Assembly: GCF_032681285.1 (NCBI RefSeq) | Contig: NZ_CP136336.1 | Location: 4,079,001-4,143,000, forward strand | Source: Piscinibacter gummiphilus | GTDB lineage: Bacteria; Pseudomonadota; Gammaproteobacteria; Burkholderiales; Burkholderiaceae_C | DNA: 64,000 nt | Direction of reading: 5' to 3' | Shown here: positions 7,069 to 16,294 of the stretch, one piece after another | Layout: each line of letters begins with the position of its first letter | Numbering within the stretch: the stretch's first letter is position 1 | Notes under the pieces: generated by a model | What the model was told of the DNA's origin: nothing | Databases searched by the model: none | What the model saw: the letters and a program-made list of their open reading frames with translations, nothing else | Translations under genes and position numbers: made by a program

Positions 7069-8634
7069 ATGGCCAAAGTCTGGAAGGTTCTCGCACTGCT
7101 GCTGGTGATCACCGCACTGGTGTGGCTGAGCACGCTCTGGCGATGGCAGTCGGCGAACGTGAACCCCGATGCCACGCAGCTGCTGCTGCAACTGGTGGCG
7201 GTGCCATTGATCCTCACGGCTGCCCTGCTGGCAGTGGTGTGGGCAGTGAAGCGGCTGCGCAACTACGCTGCCGCCCCGGCCGTGGCCGCCTCGACGAAGG
7301 CGCCCGCGACGCCTGCCGCCGCCGCAGCGCCTGCCGCCGATGCACGCCAAGTGCCCCATCGTGTGCTCGCCGCTGCAGTGCAAGTGCGCGCGGGTGCAGC
7401 ATGGCGAGACGCGCAATCGAGCATCGCCGAAGGCAGCTGCAAGGCCGAACTCGACGCCACGATGAAAGACGACAACGGCATCGCGATCTTCACCGCGCCG
7501 GTCGCCGACCTCAGCACTGACAACGTGGCAGGCGCACTCGACGACATCGGCAGCTCACGCAAGGGCCTGCCCGCCGACTGGCCCGGCCACCTGCCGCAAC
7601 CCGAGATGCTGCGAGCACTGGCATCGCTCGAAGCCGTCGTCGAGCAGATGGGGGCACAGGTCGAATCGCAGTGGCCGGCACTGTCGGTCCCGCTGCCCTC
7701 GGCGCGTGCGTCGTCGAACGGCAACGTGCCACTGCTGCCGCCAGTGGTCAGCGTGCGGGTTGGCATTCCGGCGCGTTGGCCAGTGCCGGCGCAACAACTC
7801 GCAAGCGCGTGGCTGCATCAGGTCTTCGAGCCCCTCATCGAGGACGGCCTCAAGGCCGCGGGCCAGTCGCGCGCCATGGCCAGCACGGCGCGCCCTGCCG
7901 TGCAGCTGCATGTGCACCCGGTCGAGAACGCCGAGGCCCATTGGCTGCTGATGGAGCAGCAGCTCCAGCAATGGCATCGTGAACGCCAACCTGGCCTGCT
8001 GTGGGCAATGGCAGCCGACAGCCTCGTCGGTGAAGACACCGTCGAGCAGCTCTCGCGTCATAACGAGCTCTTCTCCGGCCAGCGCCAGCAAGGCCGCGTG
8101 CCGGGCGAAGGCGGTGCCGGCGTGCTGCTCGCGTCAGCCACATGGCCCGCCCCGACCGGCACCCCCGCGCCGCTCGCGCTCATGCACAAAGCGAGTGTGA
8201 TCAAGCGCGACAAGTCGGCCGACGCGAGTGGCCGTGTCACCTCGCAAGCCTTGGTCCAAGCCGTCGACGACATGCTGCTCGGCACCGGCCAGGACGCCAA
8301 GCTGATCCAGCACCTCACCACCGATGCCGACCATCGTGTCTCGCGCACCGTCGAGGTCTATGAAACGCTGCAGGAGCGGCTGTCGCACCTCGACGCGTCC
8401 GAACACGCGCTGCGCCTGGGCCTCGGCTGTGGCGACATCGGCATCGCCCGCCTCGTCGCCTGCGCGGCCCTCACTGCCACGCAGGTGAAGGAATCAGAAG
8501 CCCCGGCGCTCTTGCTGGGCGCGCAATCCCCCTTCGACCGCCTGGCCGTGCTCATGGCACCCGCCACACCACCAGCCACCGCGCCCGCCACGCCGCCCGC
8601 ACCGGCACCTGCCGCCGCGGCACAGGCCGCCTGA
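7069..8634 (+). CDS. T6SS-associated membrane protein with ketosynthase/thiolase-like segment
   Basis: The 521-residue product begins with two membrane helices (about 5-22 and 41-63), then an Ala-rich linker. Residues about 315-355 read WAMAADSLVGEDTVEQLSRHN, then LFSGQRQQGRVPGEGGAGVL. This closely follows the beta-ketoacyl synthase pattern in which an A/VDS segment is followed by a P-G-E-G-A-A loop (P345-G-E-G here). I see no obvious nucleophilic cysteine in the usual DSACSS-like context, so it is probably a non-catalytic thiolase-fold relative. Thiolase-like proteins occur in T6SS spike-adaptor operons, which fits the position between the PAAR gene and tssM. The C-terminus is a low-complexity Ala/Pro tail. 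It may act at the membrane complex or in cargo loading; this is inference, and the fold needs a profile search. Confidence 0.6.
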   Translation: MAKVWKVLALLLVITALVWLSTLWRWQSANVNPDATQLLLQLVAVPLILTAALLAVVWAVKRLRNYAAAPAVAASTKAPATPAAAAAPAADARQVPHRVLAAAVQVRAGAAWRDAQSSIAEGSCKAELDATMKDDNGIAIFTAPVADLSTDNVAGALDDIGSSRKGLPADWPGHLPQPEMLRALASLEAVVEQMGAQVESQWPALSVPLPSARASSNGNVPLLPPVVSVRVGIPARWPVPAQQLASAWLHQVFEPLIEDGLKAAGQSRAMASTARPAVQLHVHPVENAEAHWLLMEQQLQQWHRERQPGLLWAMAADSLVGEDTVEQLSRHNELFSGQRQQGRVPGEGGAGVLLASATWPAPTGTPAPLALMHKASVIKRDKSADASGRVTSQALVQAVDDMLLGTGQDAKLIQHLTTDADHRVSRTVEVYETLQERLSHLDASEHALRLGLGCGDIGIARLVACAALTATQVKESEAPALLLGAQSPFDRLAVLMAPATPPATAPATPPAPAPAAAAQAA

Positions 8635-8655
8635 ACACCCGAACGGATATTTCTC

Positions 8656-11600
8656 ATGCAACGAATCTGGTCGTTCCTCCTGGACACACGCACGCTCGCC
8701 GTGATCGGCGTTCTGGCGCTGGCTGCCCTGCTCTTCCTCAGTGCCGATGCGCTGAAGGTCGGCGCGCTGTGGGCCGTCGTCATCCTGGTGACGCTGCTCC
8801 TCGTGTGGCTCATCGTGTGGGCCGTGCGCCGCTGGCGCGCTGCGCGTGCGTCGAAGAACCTCGAAGCCGCGATGGAGGCCGAAGCCGAGCGTGCCGTGAA
8901 GTCCGCGACCACGAAGGAAAGCCGAGCCGAGATGGAGGCCGTGCGCCAGCGCATGCAGGAGGCCGTCAAGACCATCAAGACCTCCAAGCTCGGCCTCACC
9001 TCGGGTTCGGCCGCGCTGTACGAGCTGCCCTGGTACGCGGTGATCGGCAACCCGGCCGCCGGCAAGAGCACGGCCATCGTGCGCTCGGGCCTGAACTTCC
9101 CGTTTTCGGACAAGACCTCGTCGGTGATCCAGGGCATCGGCGGCACGCGCAACTGCGACTGGTTCTTCACCACCGAAGGCATCCTGCTCGACACCGCCGG
9201 CCGCTACTCGGTGCACCAGGAAGACCGCGACGAGTGGCTCGGCTTCCTCTCGCTGCTCAAGCGCAACCGCCCCAAGGCGCCGCTCAACGGCGTGATCATC
9301 GCGGCGAGCCTCGCCGAGCTGTCGAACAACAAGCCCGAGTTCGCCATCACGCTCGCCAAGCAGCTGCGCCAGCGCGTGCAGGAGCTGACCGAGAAGCTCG
9401 AAGTCTTCGCACCGGTCTACGTGGTCTTCACCAAGGCCGACCTCATCTCCGGTTTTGCCGAGTTCTTTGAAGACCGTGATCGCGACGAGCGCGAACGCGT
9501 CTGGGGCGCCACACTGCCCTACGACACGGCCACCAAGGCCGATGTGGTGGCGAGCTTCGACAAGCATTTCGACGAGCTGAACGATGGCCTGAAGGAAGCC
9601 TCGACCGTGCGCATGTCGATGCACCGTGGCGAGAAGCTGCCGCCCGGCGTGCTGACCTTCCCGCTCGAGTTCTCATCGTTGAAGGCGCCGCTGCGCACCT
9701 TCATCACCACGCTCTTCGAAGACAACCCGTACCAGTTCCGCCCGATCTTCCGCGGCTTCTACTTCACGAGCGCGGTGCAAGAAGGCCAGTCCACCGGCCG
9801 CGCGAGCCAGCGGGTGGCCGAGCGCTTCGGCCTCCAGCCCGCCGTAGGCTCCGCCCCTACCGCCGCGGTGGTCGCGCAAAACGGCTTCTTCCTGCGCGAC
9901 CTCTTCTCCAAGGTCGTCTTCGCCGACGCCAACCTCGTCAAGCAGTACACGAGCCGCAACAAGCTGCGCTGGCGCTATGCCGCCTTCTTCGGCGGCGCGC
10001 TGCTGCTGGGTGCGATGCTGGCCGGCTGGACCTGGTCTTACGTCGGCAACCGCCAGCTCGTCGCCAACGTGCAGGCCGACCTCAACAAGGCGATCAAGCT
10101 GCAGGAAGGCCGCATCGACCTGCAGTCGCGCCTGGAAGCGCTCGAGATCGTTCAGGACCGCGTCGACCAGCTGCAGCGATACCGCGAAGAGCGGCCGTGG
10201 ACCCTCGCCCTCGGCCTCTACCAGGGCGAGGCGCTCGAAGCCAAGATGCGGGCCATCTACCTGGCCGGCCTGCAGGAAGTGCTGCTCAAGCCGACGGCCG
10301 GCGCCATCGCCGCCTACCTCGGCGAGGTGAACGCCAACGCGGCACAGCTGCAACCGCTCGGCCGTTCGGCCGACAGCAGCGCTGCCGCGCGCCCCGCCAC
10401 AGCACCGGAGCCGATGGGGTTCTACTCCGCGGCCTCGAGCACCAACGTCTCCGACGCGTACAACGCGCTCAAGACCTACATCATGCTGGGCGACCGCTCC
10501 CGCATGGAGACCGGCCACCTCGGCGACCAGCTCACGCGTTTCTGGCGCGGCTGGCTCGAAGCGAATCGCGGCTCGATGCCACGCGAGCAGCTGATCCGCT
10601 CGGCCGAACGCATCCTCTCGTTCGCGCTCACGCAGGTGTCGTCACCCGACTTCCCCGCCACGCAGACCAACCTCGCACTGCTCGACACCACCCGCGAGAA
10701 CCTGCGTCGCGTCGTCAAGGGCATGCCGGCGCGCGAACGTGTCTACGCCGAAGTGAAGGCGCGTGCCGCCACGCGCTTCCCGCCGATGACGGTCGCCCGC
10801 CTCATCGACGAGGCCGATCGCGAGATCGTGGCCGGCAGCTATGCCATCTCGGGTGCCTTCACCCGTGAAGCGTGGGACGGCTTCATCGAAGACGCATTCA
10901 AGGAAGCCTCGCTCAAGGAGACCCGCGCCGACGACTGGGTGCTCAAGACCGCGACGCAAGACGACCTCACGCTCGAAGGCAGCCCCGAGCAGATCCGCAA
11001 GGCGCTGGTGCAGCTCTACAAGACCGAATACGTGCAGGAGTGGCAGAAGTTCCTGCAGGGTGTGACGGTGAAAGAGTTCGGCAGCTTCGAGCAGGCCGTG
11101 ATCCGCATGAACCGCCTGGGCGACCCGGCCGCGTCACCCGTGGGCAAGCTCATCACCGCACTCTACGAGCAGACGTCTTGGGACAACCCGGGCATCCTCA
11201 ACGAGCGGCTCGCCAAGGGGCAGAAAGGCTTCGTCGACTGGTTCAAGCGCTCCATCCTGCGCATGTCGCCCAGCGCGGTGGAAGTGAAGCTCGACGTCAC
11301 CACCGGCGAAGCCGCCATCCCGATGGGGCCGATCGGCAAGGAATTCGCCGGCCTCACCCGCCTGATGGTGGCGCGCGACAGCAACCCGGCGCTGATCCGC
11401 AACTACCTGGAGTCGCTGTCGAAGGTCCGCACACGCTTCAACCAGATCAAGAACCAGGGGGATGCCGGCCCGGCCAGCCGCCAGCTGATGCAGCAGACCT
11501 TGGAAGGCAGCTCCGAGTTGAGCGAGGCGCTCAAGCTCGTCGACGAACAGATGCTCGCTGGCCAGACCGATGCCGCCAAGGCCACGCTGCGCCCGCTGCT

Positions 11601-12462
11601 CGTGCGCCCGTTGATCCAGTCTTACGCAGTCATCGTGCCGGCGGCCGAGAACGAGATCAACCGCATCTGGGCCGCACAGGTGCACGAGCCCTTCATGCGC
11701 ACGCTGGCGGGCAAGTACCCGTTCGACAAGGCCTCGCGCCTGGAAGCCACGGCCGGCGAGATGACCAAGCTCTTCGGTCCCGACGGCGGCGTGGCCAAGT
11801 TCAGTGAACAGGCGCTGGGTGCGCTCGTCGTTCGCCGTGGCGACATCATCACGCCGCGCACCTGGGCCGACATCGGCCTGCGCCTGCGGCCCGAGTTCGC
11901 CACCGGATTCCCGGCGTGGGTGGCGCCGGTCGCCGGTGGAGGCGCCGGCAGCGGCGGTGCGGCCGGCGGTGGCTCGGGCGGTGGCAACGAAGCCCAGACC
12001 AATTTCCAGATGCTGCCCACACCCGTGCCTGGCCTGGCCGAGTACACCGTCGAGGTGGACGGCCAGCAGCTCCGCTACCGCAACGCCATCGCCAGCTGGA
12101 CCAACTTCGTCTGGCCCGGCCAGGGCACGCCTGGCGTGAAGATCACCGGCGTCACGACCGATGGCCGCACGGTCGAGTTCCTCAACGAACCCGGCGGCTA
12201 TGGCCTCGAGAAGATGATCAACAAGGCGCGCCGTCGCAAGCTCGACAGCAACGTCTTCGAGCTCTCGTGGCCCAACGGCAACCTGGCCGTCACGGTGCAG
12301 CTGCGCCTGATTGCGAGCGCCGCCGTCGGCTCGCCCAATGCGGCCGGCGCGGCCGACACCCCGAGCGCCTCGGGCGGCCTGAAGGGCGTGCAACTGCCGC
12401 CGCTGGTGGCTGGCCTCGTGCCCGCCGCGACCACGTCTGCGCCCGCGGGAGGCCGGCCATGA
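8656..12462 (+). CDS. tssM: TssM (IcmF/VasK), inner-membrane core of the T6SS membrane complex
   Basis: The 1268-residue protein matches TssM in length and layout: two N-terminal membrane helices (about 16-33 and 40-60), a cytoplasmic NTPase-like domain with a Walker A motif GNPAAGKST at residues 131-139, a third membrane helix near residue 440 (YAAFFGGALLLGAMLAGW), and a long periplasmic part with the IcmF-related and C-terminal domains. Around residues 1095-1115 there is a glycine/alanine linker (GGGAGSGGAAGGGSGGG). With TssJ and TssL it forms the trans-envelope channel that docks the baseplate. The 3' end overlaps the tagF start by ATGA, so the two are translationally coupled. The Walker motif is intact, so ATP binding is plausible. 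Confidence 0.96.
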   Translation: MQRIWSFLLDTRTLAVIGVLALAALLFLSADALKVGALWAVVILVTLLLVWLIVWAVRRWRAARASKNLEAAMEAEAERAVKSATTKESRAEMEAVRQRMQEAVKTIKTSKLGLTSGSAALYELPWYAVIGNPAAGKSTAIVRSGLNFPFSDKTSSVIQGIGGTRNCDWFFTTEGILLDTAGRYSVHQEDRDEWLGFLSLLKRNRPKAPLNGVIIAASLAELSNNKPEFAITLAKQLRQRVQELTEKLEVFAPVYVVFTKADLISGFAEFFEDRDRDERERVWGATLPYDTATKADVVASFDKHFDELNDGLKEASTVRMSMHRGEKLPPGVLTFPLEFSSLKAPLRTFITTLFEDNPYQFRPIFRGFYFTSAVQEGQSTGRASQRVAERFGLQPAVGSAPTAAVVAQNGFFLRDLFSKVVFADANLVKQYTSRNKLRWRYAAFFGGALLLGAMLAGWTWSYVGNRQLVANVQADLNKAIKLQEGRIDLQSRLEALEIVQDRVDQLQRYREERPWTLALGLYQGEALEAKMRAIYLAGLQEVLLKPTAGAIAAYLGEVNANAAQLQPLGRSADSSAAARPATAPEPMGFYSAASSTNVSDAYNALKTYIMLGDRSRMETGHLGDQLTRFWRGWLEANRGSMPREQLIRSAERILSFALTQVSSPDFPATQTNLALLDTTRENLRRVVKGMPARERVYAEVKARAATRFPPMTVARLIDEADREIVAGSYAISGAFTREAWDGFIEDAFKEASLKETRADDWVLKTATQDDLTLEGSPEQIRKALVQLYKTEYVQEWQKFLQGVTVKEFGSFEQAVIRMNRLGDPAASPVGKLITALYEQTSWDNPGILNERLAKGQKGFVDWFKRSILRMSPSAVEVKLDVTTGEAAIPMGPIGKEFAGLTRLMVARDSNPALIRNYLESLSKVRTRFNQIKNQGDAGPASRQLMQQTLEGSSELSEALKLVDEQMLAGQTDAAKATLRPLLVRPLIQSYAVIVPAAENEINRIWAAQVHEPFMRTLAGKYPFDKASRLEATAGEMTKLFGPDGGVAKFSEQALGALVVRRGDIITPRTWADIGLRLRPEFATGFPAWVAPVAGGGAGSGGAAGGGSGGGNEAQTNFQMLPTPVPGLAEYTVEVDGQQLRYRNAIASWTNFVWPGQGTPGVKITGVTTDGRTVEFLNEPGGYGLEKMINKARRRKLDSNVFELSWPNGNLAVTVQLRLIASAAVGSPNAAGAADTPSASGGLKGVQLPPLVAGLVPAATTSAPAGGRP

Positions 12463-13436
12463 GCGGAGCCGCCCAGGCGCTCTACTTCGGCAAGCTGCCC
12501 TCGCGCGGCGATTTCGTGCGCTCCAGCGCGGGCTCGGCCCTCATCCACAGCATCGACCACTGGATGTCGCAGACGCTCGAGCTGCTGGCCGAAGACACCC
12601 GCTGGAAGATCGTCTACGACGCCGCCTCGCCGGTGCACTTCGCCATCCTCGGCACGCAGAGCAATGCGGGCCTCGTGGGCCACATGGTGGCGAGCCAGGA
12701 TGCCTCGGGGCGCCGCTTCCCGTTCGTGCTGGCCGCGTCGTTCGAAGTCGACGAACCGTTGCAGTTCCTGCCCTACAGCCCGCAGGCGCTGAGCCCGCTG
12801 TGGGGCCGGCTCGACACGCAGGTGCGCGTGGCCCAGCAGGCCACCGATTTCGCCGAGGTGCAGGAGCAGCTGCTCAGCCCGCTCGAGCTCGAACGCGAAA
12901 CCAACGCGCTGCGCCAGTCGTACAAGGCCTTCGCGCAGCAGATGACGATCGACCGCCTCGAAGCCGCCCTCACGCCGGCCGGCGCCGCGCCGATCTCCTT
13001 CCGCCAGACGGCGCTGGCCCTTGGTCTGCTGCTGCAGCCGGTGCTGTCGCAAGGCCATACCGACCTCAACAAGGGCCTGCTGCTGCCGCTGCCGCGCGAC
13101 CCGATGCAGCTGCCGCACGTGCTCACGATGTGGGTCGACCTCATCAGCCGCTTCTTCGCGCGCACCTCGGCCGAGACCGCCATCTTCGTCACCATGCACG
13201 GCGCGCAGCCGGTGCTGGTGATGGGCTTCCACGGCGCGTCGCCGCTCACGCTGCGTTCGGTGATCGACAGCGAAGCGAGCCGCAACGACAACGTCAGCGT
13301 GACCGAAGCCGAGTGGGTCGAAGACTGGATCGGCGCCGACTACGGCCTGCGCAAGCTCTCCAACCACCTGCGCGACCCGTCGCTGTCCCTCGCGGCCGCG
13401 GTGGACATGTTCCGCGAAACCTTCCTCGGGGAATGA
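12459..13436 (+). CDS. tagF: TagF/ImpM family T6SS accessory protein
   Basis: The start overlaps the tssM stop (ATGA), giving 325 residues. The N-terminus, YFGKLPSRGDFVRS, is the hallmark of the TagF (ImpM/SciT) family, followed by HSIDHWM and the conserved WWL-type region replaced here by MTMWVDLISR-like sequence further on. In Pseudomonas aeruginosa TagF is a post-translational repressor of the T6SS that acts in the Fha/PppA/PpkA pathway. A protein kinase of the PpkA type is encoded near 52 kb in this window, so the same style of control may exist here. No signal peptide. The 3' end overlaps the next gene by ATGA. Family assignment is strong; the regulatory role is by analogy. Confidence 0.92.
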   Translation: MSGAAQALYFGKLPSRGDFVRSSAGSALIHSIDHWMSQTLELLAEDTRWKIVYDAASPVHFAILGTQSNAGLVGHMVASQDASGRRFPFVLAASFEVDEPLQFLPYSPQALSPLWGRLDTQVRVAQQATDFAEVQEQLLSPLELERETNALRQSYKAFAQQMTIDRLEAALTPAGAAPISFRQTALALGLLLQPVLSQGHTDLNKGLLLPLPRDPMQLPHVLTMWVDLISRFFARTSAETAIFVTMHGAQPVLVMGFHGASPLTLRSVIDSEASRNDNVSVTEAEWVEDWIGADYGLRKLSNHLRDPSLSLAAAVDMFRETFLGE

Positions 13437-14221
13437 GCATGAGCCTCCCATCCTTCATGAAACGTGTGCTGCCCTGCGTGGCCTTGATGGTTGCCGCCCT
13501 GCCGGCTGCGGCCGAGACCGCCGCGGCGCCGAACCAGGTCGTTGTGGCCGGCACGGTGCCCGACGAAGCCACCCGCAACGCCATCCTTGCGCGTGTCCGC
13601 GAGATCTATGGCGCCGAGCGTGTGGTCGACCAGCTCGGCGTGGGCCAGGTCGTCGCGCCGCCCAACTGGAGCGGCTATGTGCAGAAGATCGTCTCGCCCA
13701 ACCTCAAGCAGGTGTCGCGCGGGCAGCTGGTGATCAACGGCAACAACATCGAACTCAAGGGCGAGGTGGGCAACGAAGCGCAGCGCCAGCAGCTCGCGGC
13801 CGACATGGCCACCGCGCTCAACCCGACTTACGCGGTGCGCAACGCACTGCGGGTGGCGGCGCAGGAGCAGTCGGTGCTCGACGCCACGCTCGCCAACCGC
13901 ATCATCGAATTCGAGGCCGGCAGCAGCGTGCTGCGCCCGGCCGGCCGCACCATCCTCGACGAGATGGCCGCCGCGCTCCTGAAGATGGGTGGCAAGAAGG
14001 TCGAGGTCATCGGCCACACCGATTCGCAAGGTGCCCGCGACACCAACATCGTGCTGTCGCTCGCGCGGGCCGATGCAGTGCGCAGCTACCTCGCGGGCAA
14101 GGGTGTTCCGCCCTCGCTCATCACCACCTCGGGCTCGGGGCCCGACCGGCCGGTGGCTGCGAATGACACGCCGGACGGGCGTGCGCGCAACCGGCGCATC
14201 GAGTTCCGTGTGAGCCAGTAA
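13433..14221 (+). CDS. OmpA-family peptidoglycan-binding protein of the T6SS cluster
   Basis: Translation begins at an ATG overlapping the tagF stop (262 residues); a second Met two codons later is also possible. A signal peptide follows (MKRVLPCVALMVAALPAAAE). The middle carries BON-like segments (VVVAGTVPDEATRNAILARV and LVINGNNIELKGEVGNEA). The C-terminal OmpA domain has IIEFEAGSSVLRPAGRTILD, the diaminopimelate-binding VIGHTDSQGARDTN, and DGRARNRRIEFRV. It would sit in the periplasm and clamp the T6SS membrane complex to peptidoglycan, the role played by TagL or by OmpA domains fused to TssL elsewhere. It ends 15 bases from the convergent tssA. Confidence 0.88.
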   Translation: MSMSLPSFMKRVLPCVALMVAALPAAAETAAAPNQVVVAGTVPDEATRNAILARVREIYGAERVVDQLGVGQVVAPPNWSGYVQKIVSPNLKQVSRGQLVINGNNIELKGEVGNEAQRQQLAADMATALNPTYAVRNALRVAAQEQSVLDATLANRIIEFEAGSSVLRPAGRTILDEMAAALLKMGGKKVEVIGHTDSQGARDTNIVLSLARADAVRSYLAGKGVPPSLITTSGSGPDRPVAANDTPDGRARNRRIEFRVSQ

Positions 14222-14236
14222 GGCTTGAGGCGCGGC

Positions 14237-15289
14237 TCAGCCGTTCTCGTCGCGGGGCGGCTGCACGCCCAGCAGTTCTTCGACGTGGGCCAAGGCGCCC
14301 GCGTCCTTGAGCACGGCGCGCAACCACAGGTGCAGCGGCATGTCGCCCCACTGCACGGCCTTCTCGGCGAGGTAGGCCACGGGGCTGTGCGGTTCGGTGG
14401 CACGGAAGAAGCTCGCGACCTCGCGCAGTTGTGCCAGCGCCTGCTCGCGCGTGCGCAGCGGGCCGCCGGCTGAGGCACCCGCTCCAGCGGCGTCGCCCGT
14501 GGCCTTGGTGGCACCGGCGCCCGCGGCTGCATCGGACACCGCCGGACCCGAGATGGCCCCCGCTTCACGCGACAGGCGCTGCAACTCGTGCAGCGCCGAC
14601 GCCAAGGCCTCGCGCGCCGACACGAAACTCGGGCCATCGGCCCCCAGCTTCGCGTCAACCAGGCCCTGCAAGCCGTTGAGCAGCTGCTGGCTGGCTTCGA
14701 GGGCCGCGAGCGACGCGCGCAGGTCGTCCTTCGGGGTTTCGCGCAAGGCGCGGTTGAACTTGTCGAGCGTCAGCGCTTCGGGGGGCAGCGGTTTCTCGGG
14801 CGTGGGCTGTAGCGAGCGCGCGGCGAACATCTGCTGCAGCGAATACGCGCCGGCGCGGCCGCGCGTGATCGGCGCCACCGTCGACAGCGCCCCGATCCGC
14901 CCGAGGAACCAGCCGAGGTTGCCGATGCGCTGGTCCTGGTCGCCGTCTTCGGGCTGGGGGTAGAACTCGTCCCAGTAGCGCTCGCACAGACCGCCGCAGA
15001 GTTCGAGCCCGTGCCGCAGCCCCACATAGCCCTGGGTCAAGGTGGCGGCCTCGGCCCACCACATCGCCAGCCGCAGATCCTTCGACTTGTTGCGCAGCAG
15101 ATCGCTGCAGCGGTCGAGCACGCCCGGCCAGTCGGCCACTTTCAGCGTGGTGACCCATTCGCCCTGGTCGAGCGTCGGGTCGTCTTCGCGGCGCATCTCG
15201 GCGATCTGGTCGAACTCGGCCGAGAACGACAGGTCTTCGCCACACGGGGCCGAGTCGGAGATCGGCTGCAGGAGCTCGTCGGTGTTCAT
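14237..15289 (-). CDS. tssA: TssA (ImpA N-terminal domain) T6SS assembly protein
   Basis: This 350-residue protein carries the ImpA_N domain in its first 120 residues (GEDLSFSAEFDQIAEMRRED and DWPGVLDRCSDLLRNKSKDL) and a C-terminal region with TREQALAQLREVASFFRATE, then PHSPVAYLAEKAVQWGDMPL, as in TssA1-type proteins. TssA caps the growing sheath/tube and coordinates baseplate and tail polymerisation. An Ala/Gly-rich linker (about 250-280) separates the two parts. It is transcribed toward the tssM-tagF-ompA run, so it has its own promoter, probably in the 48 bases shared with the divergent hydrolase gene. Stop is 15 bases from the ompA-like stop, with no room for a separate terminator. Confidence 0.93.
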   Translation of the reverse strand: MNTDELLQPISDSAPCGEDLSFSAEFDQIAEMRREDDPTLDQGEWVTTLKVADWPGVLDRCSDLLRNKSKDLRLAMWWAEAATLTQGYVGLRHGLELCGGLCERYWDEFYPQPEDGDQDQRIGNLGWFLGRIGALSTVAPITRGRAGAYSLQQMFAARSLQPTPEKPLPPEALTLDKFNRALRETPKDDLRASLAALEASQQLLNGLQGLVDAKLGADGPSFVSAREALASALHELQRLSREAGAISGPAVSDAAAGAGATKATGDAAGAGASAGGPLRTREQALAQLREVASFFRATEPHSPVAYLAEKAVQWGDMPLHLWLRAVLKDAGALAHVEELLGVQPPRDENG

Positions 15290-15337
15290 GGGCAGGCAGT
15301 GTAGCGGCGGGCTTTTGGGCGCTGCCTAGAATGAATC

Positions 15338-16294
15338 ATGACCGCCACACCCTCGTTGGGGGGCTCGGTGCACCACGGCATCCACACCGTGGACACCGGC
15401 TTCCACCGCCCGAATTTCGACGCCGCCTACCTGATGGTCGAAGGCGGCCGCGCCGCCTTCATCGACACCGGCACCACGCACAGCGTGCCGCGCCTGCTGG
15501 CGGCGCTCGCGTCTGCCGGGCTCAAGCCGGAAGACGCCGACTGGGTGATCGTCACCCACGTGCACCTCGACCACGCTGGCGGCGCCGGGGCCCTGATGCA
15601 GGCGCTGCCCAACGCACGCCTGCTCGTGCACCCGCGGGGCGAGCGGCACATGGTCGACCCGAGCGCGCTGATCGCCGGGGCCAGCGAGGTCTACGGCGCC
15701 GACGAAGTCGCGCGAGCCTACGGCACGATCGCGCCGATCCCGAAGGAGCGCGTCGTCGTGAGCCATGACGGCATGGCGGTGCAGCTTGCGGGGCGCACGC
15801 TCACGCTGCTCGACACTCCCGGCCACGCGAAGCACCACCACTGCATCTGGGACGAGCGCAGCAAGAGCTTCTTCACCGGCGACACCTTTGGGCTCTCGTA
15901 CCGCGAGTTCGACACCGCGCAAGGCCCCTGGCTGCTGCCGACCACGACGCCGGTGCATTTCGACCCGCCCGCGCTCAAGGCCTCGGTGCAGCGGCTGCTG
16001 TCGTACCGGCCGGAGTCCATGTACCTCACCCACTATGGCCGCGTGCAAGGCGTTGCCGCACTCGGCGCCACGCTGCTGGAACAGATCGACGAACTCGTGC
16101 AACTGGCCCTGCCGATGCGCGACGCAGCCGATCGTCATGCCGGCCTCAAGCAGGCCCTGAGCGGCACGTACCTCAAACGCGTGCGGGCCCACGGCTGCAC
16201 GCTGCCCGACACCGAGGTGCTGCACCTGCTCGAAAACGACATCGAGCTCAACGCCCAAGGCATCGGCGTCTGGCTTGCGGGAGACAAACGATGA
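15338..16294 (+). CDS. MBL-fold metallohydrolase
   Basis: The protein (318 residues) shows the metallo-beta-lactamase zinc motif H74-V-H76-L-D78-H79-A-G-G, followed by the later ligands in DTPGHAKHHH and FTGDTFGLSY. It resembles hydroxyacylglutathione-hydrolase-like and SoxH-type members, with a C-terminal helical extension from about residue 215. Substrate is not predictable. It overlaps the following SDR gene by ATGA, which suggests coupled translation and a shared pathway. The divergent tssA gene starts 48 bases upstream. It is cytoplasmic; I see no signal peptide. Confidence 0.88.
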   Translation: MTATPSLGGSVHHGIHTVDTGFHRPNFDAAYLMVEGGRAAFIDTGTTHSVPRLLAALASAGLKPEDADWVIVTHVHLDHAGGAGALMQALPNARLLVHPRGERHMVDPSALIAGASEVYGADEVARAYGTIAPIPKERVVVSHDGMAVQLAGRTLTLLDTPGHAKHHHCIWDERSKSFFTGDTFGLSYREFDTAQGPWLLPTTTPVHFDPPALKASVQRLLSYRPESMYLTHYGRVQGVAALGATLLEQIDELVQLALPMRDAADRHAGLKQALSGTYLKRVRAHGCTLPDTEVLHLLENDIELNAQGIGVWLAGDKR

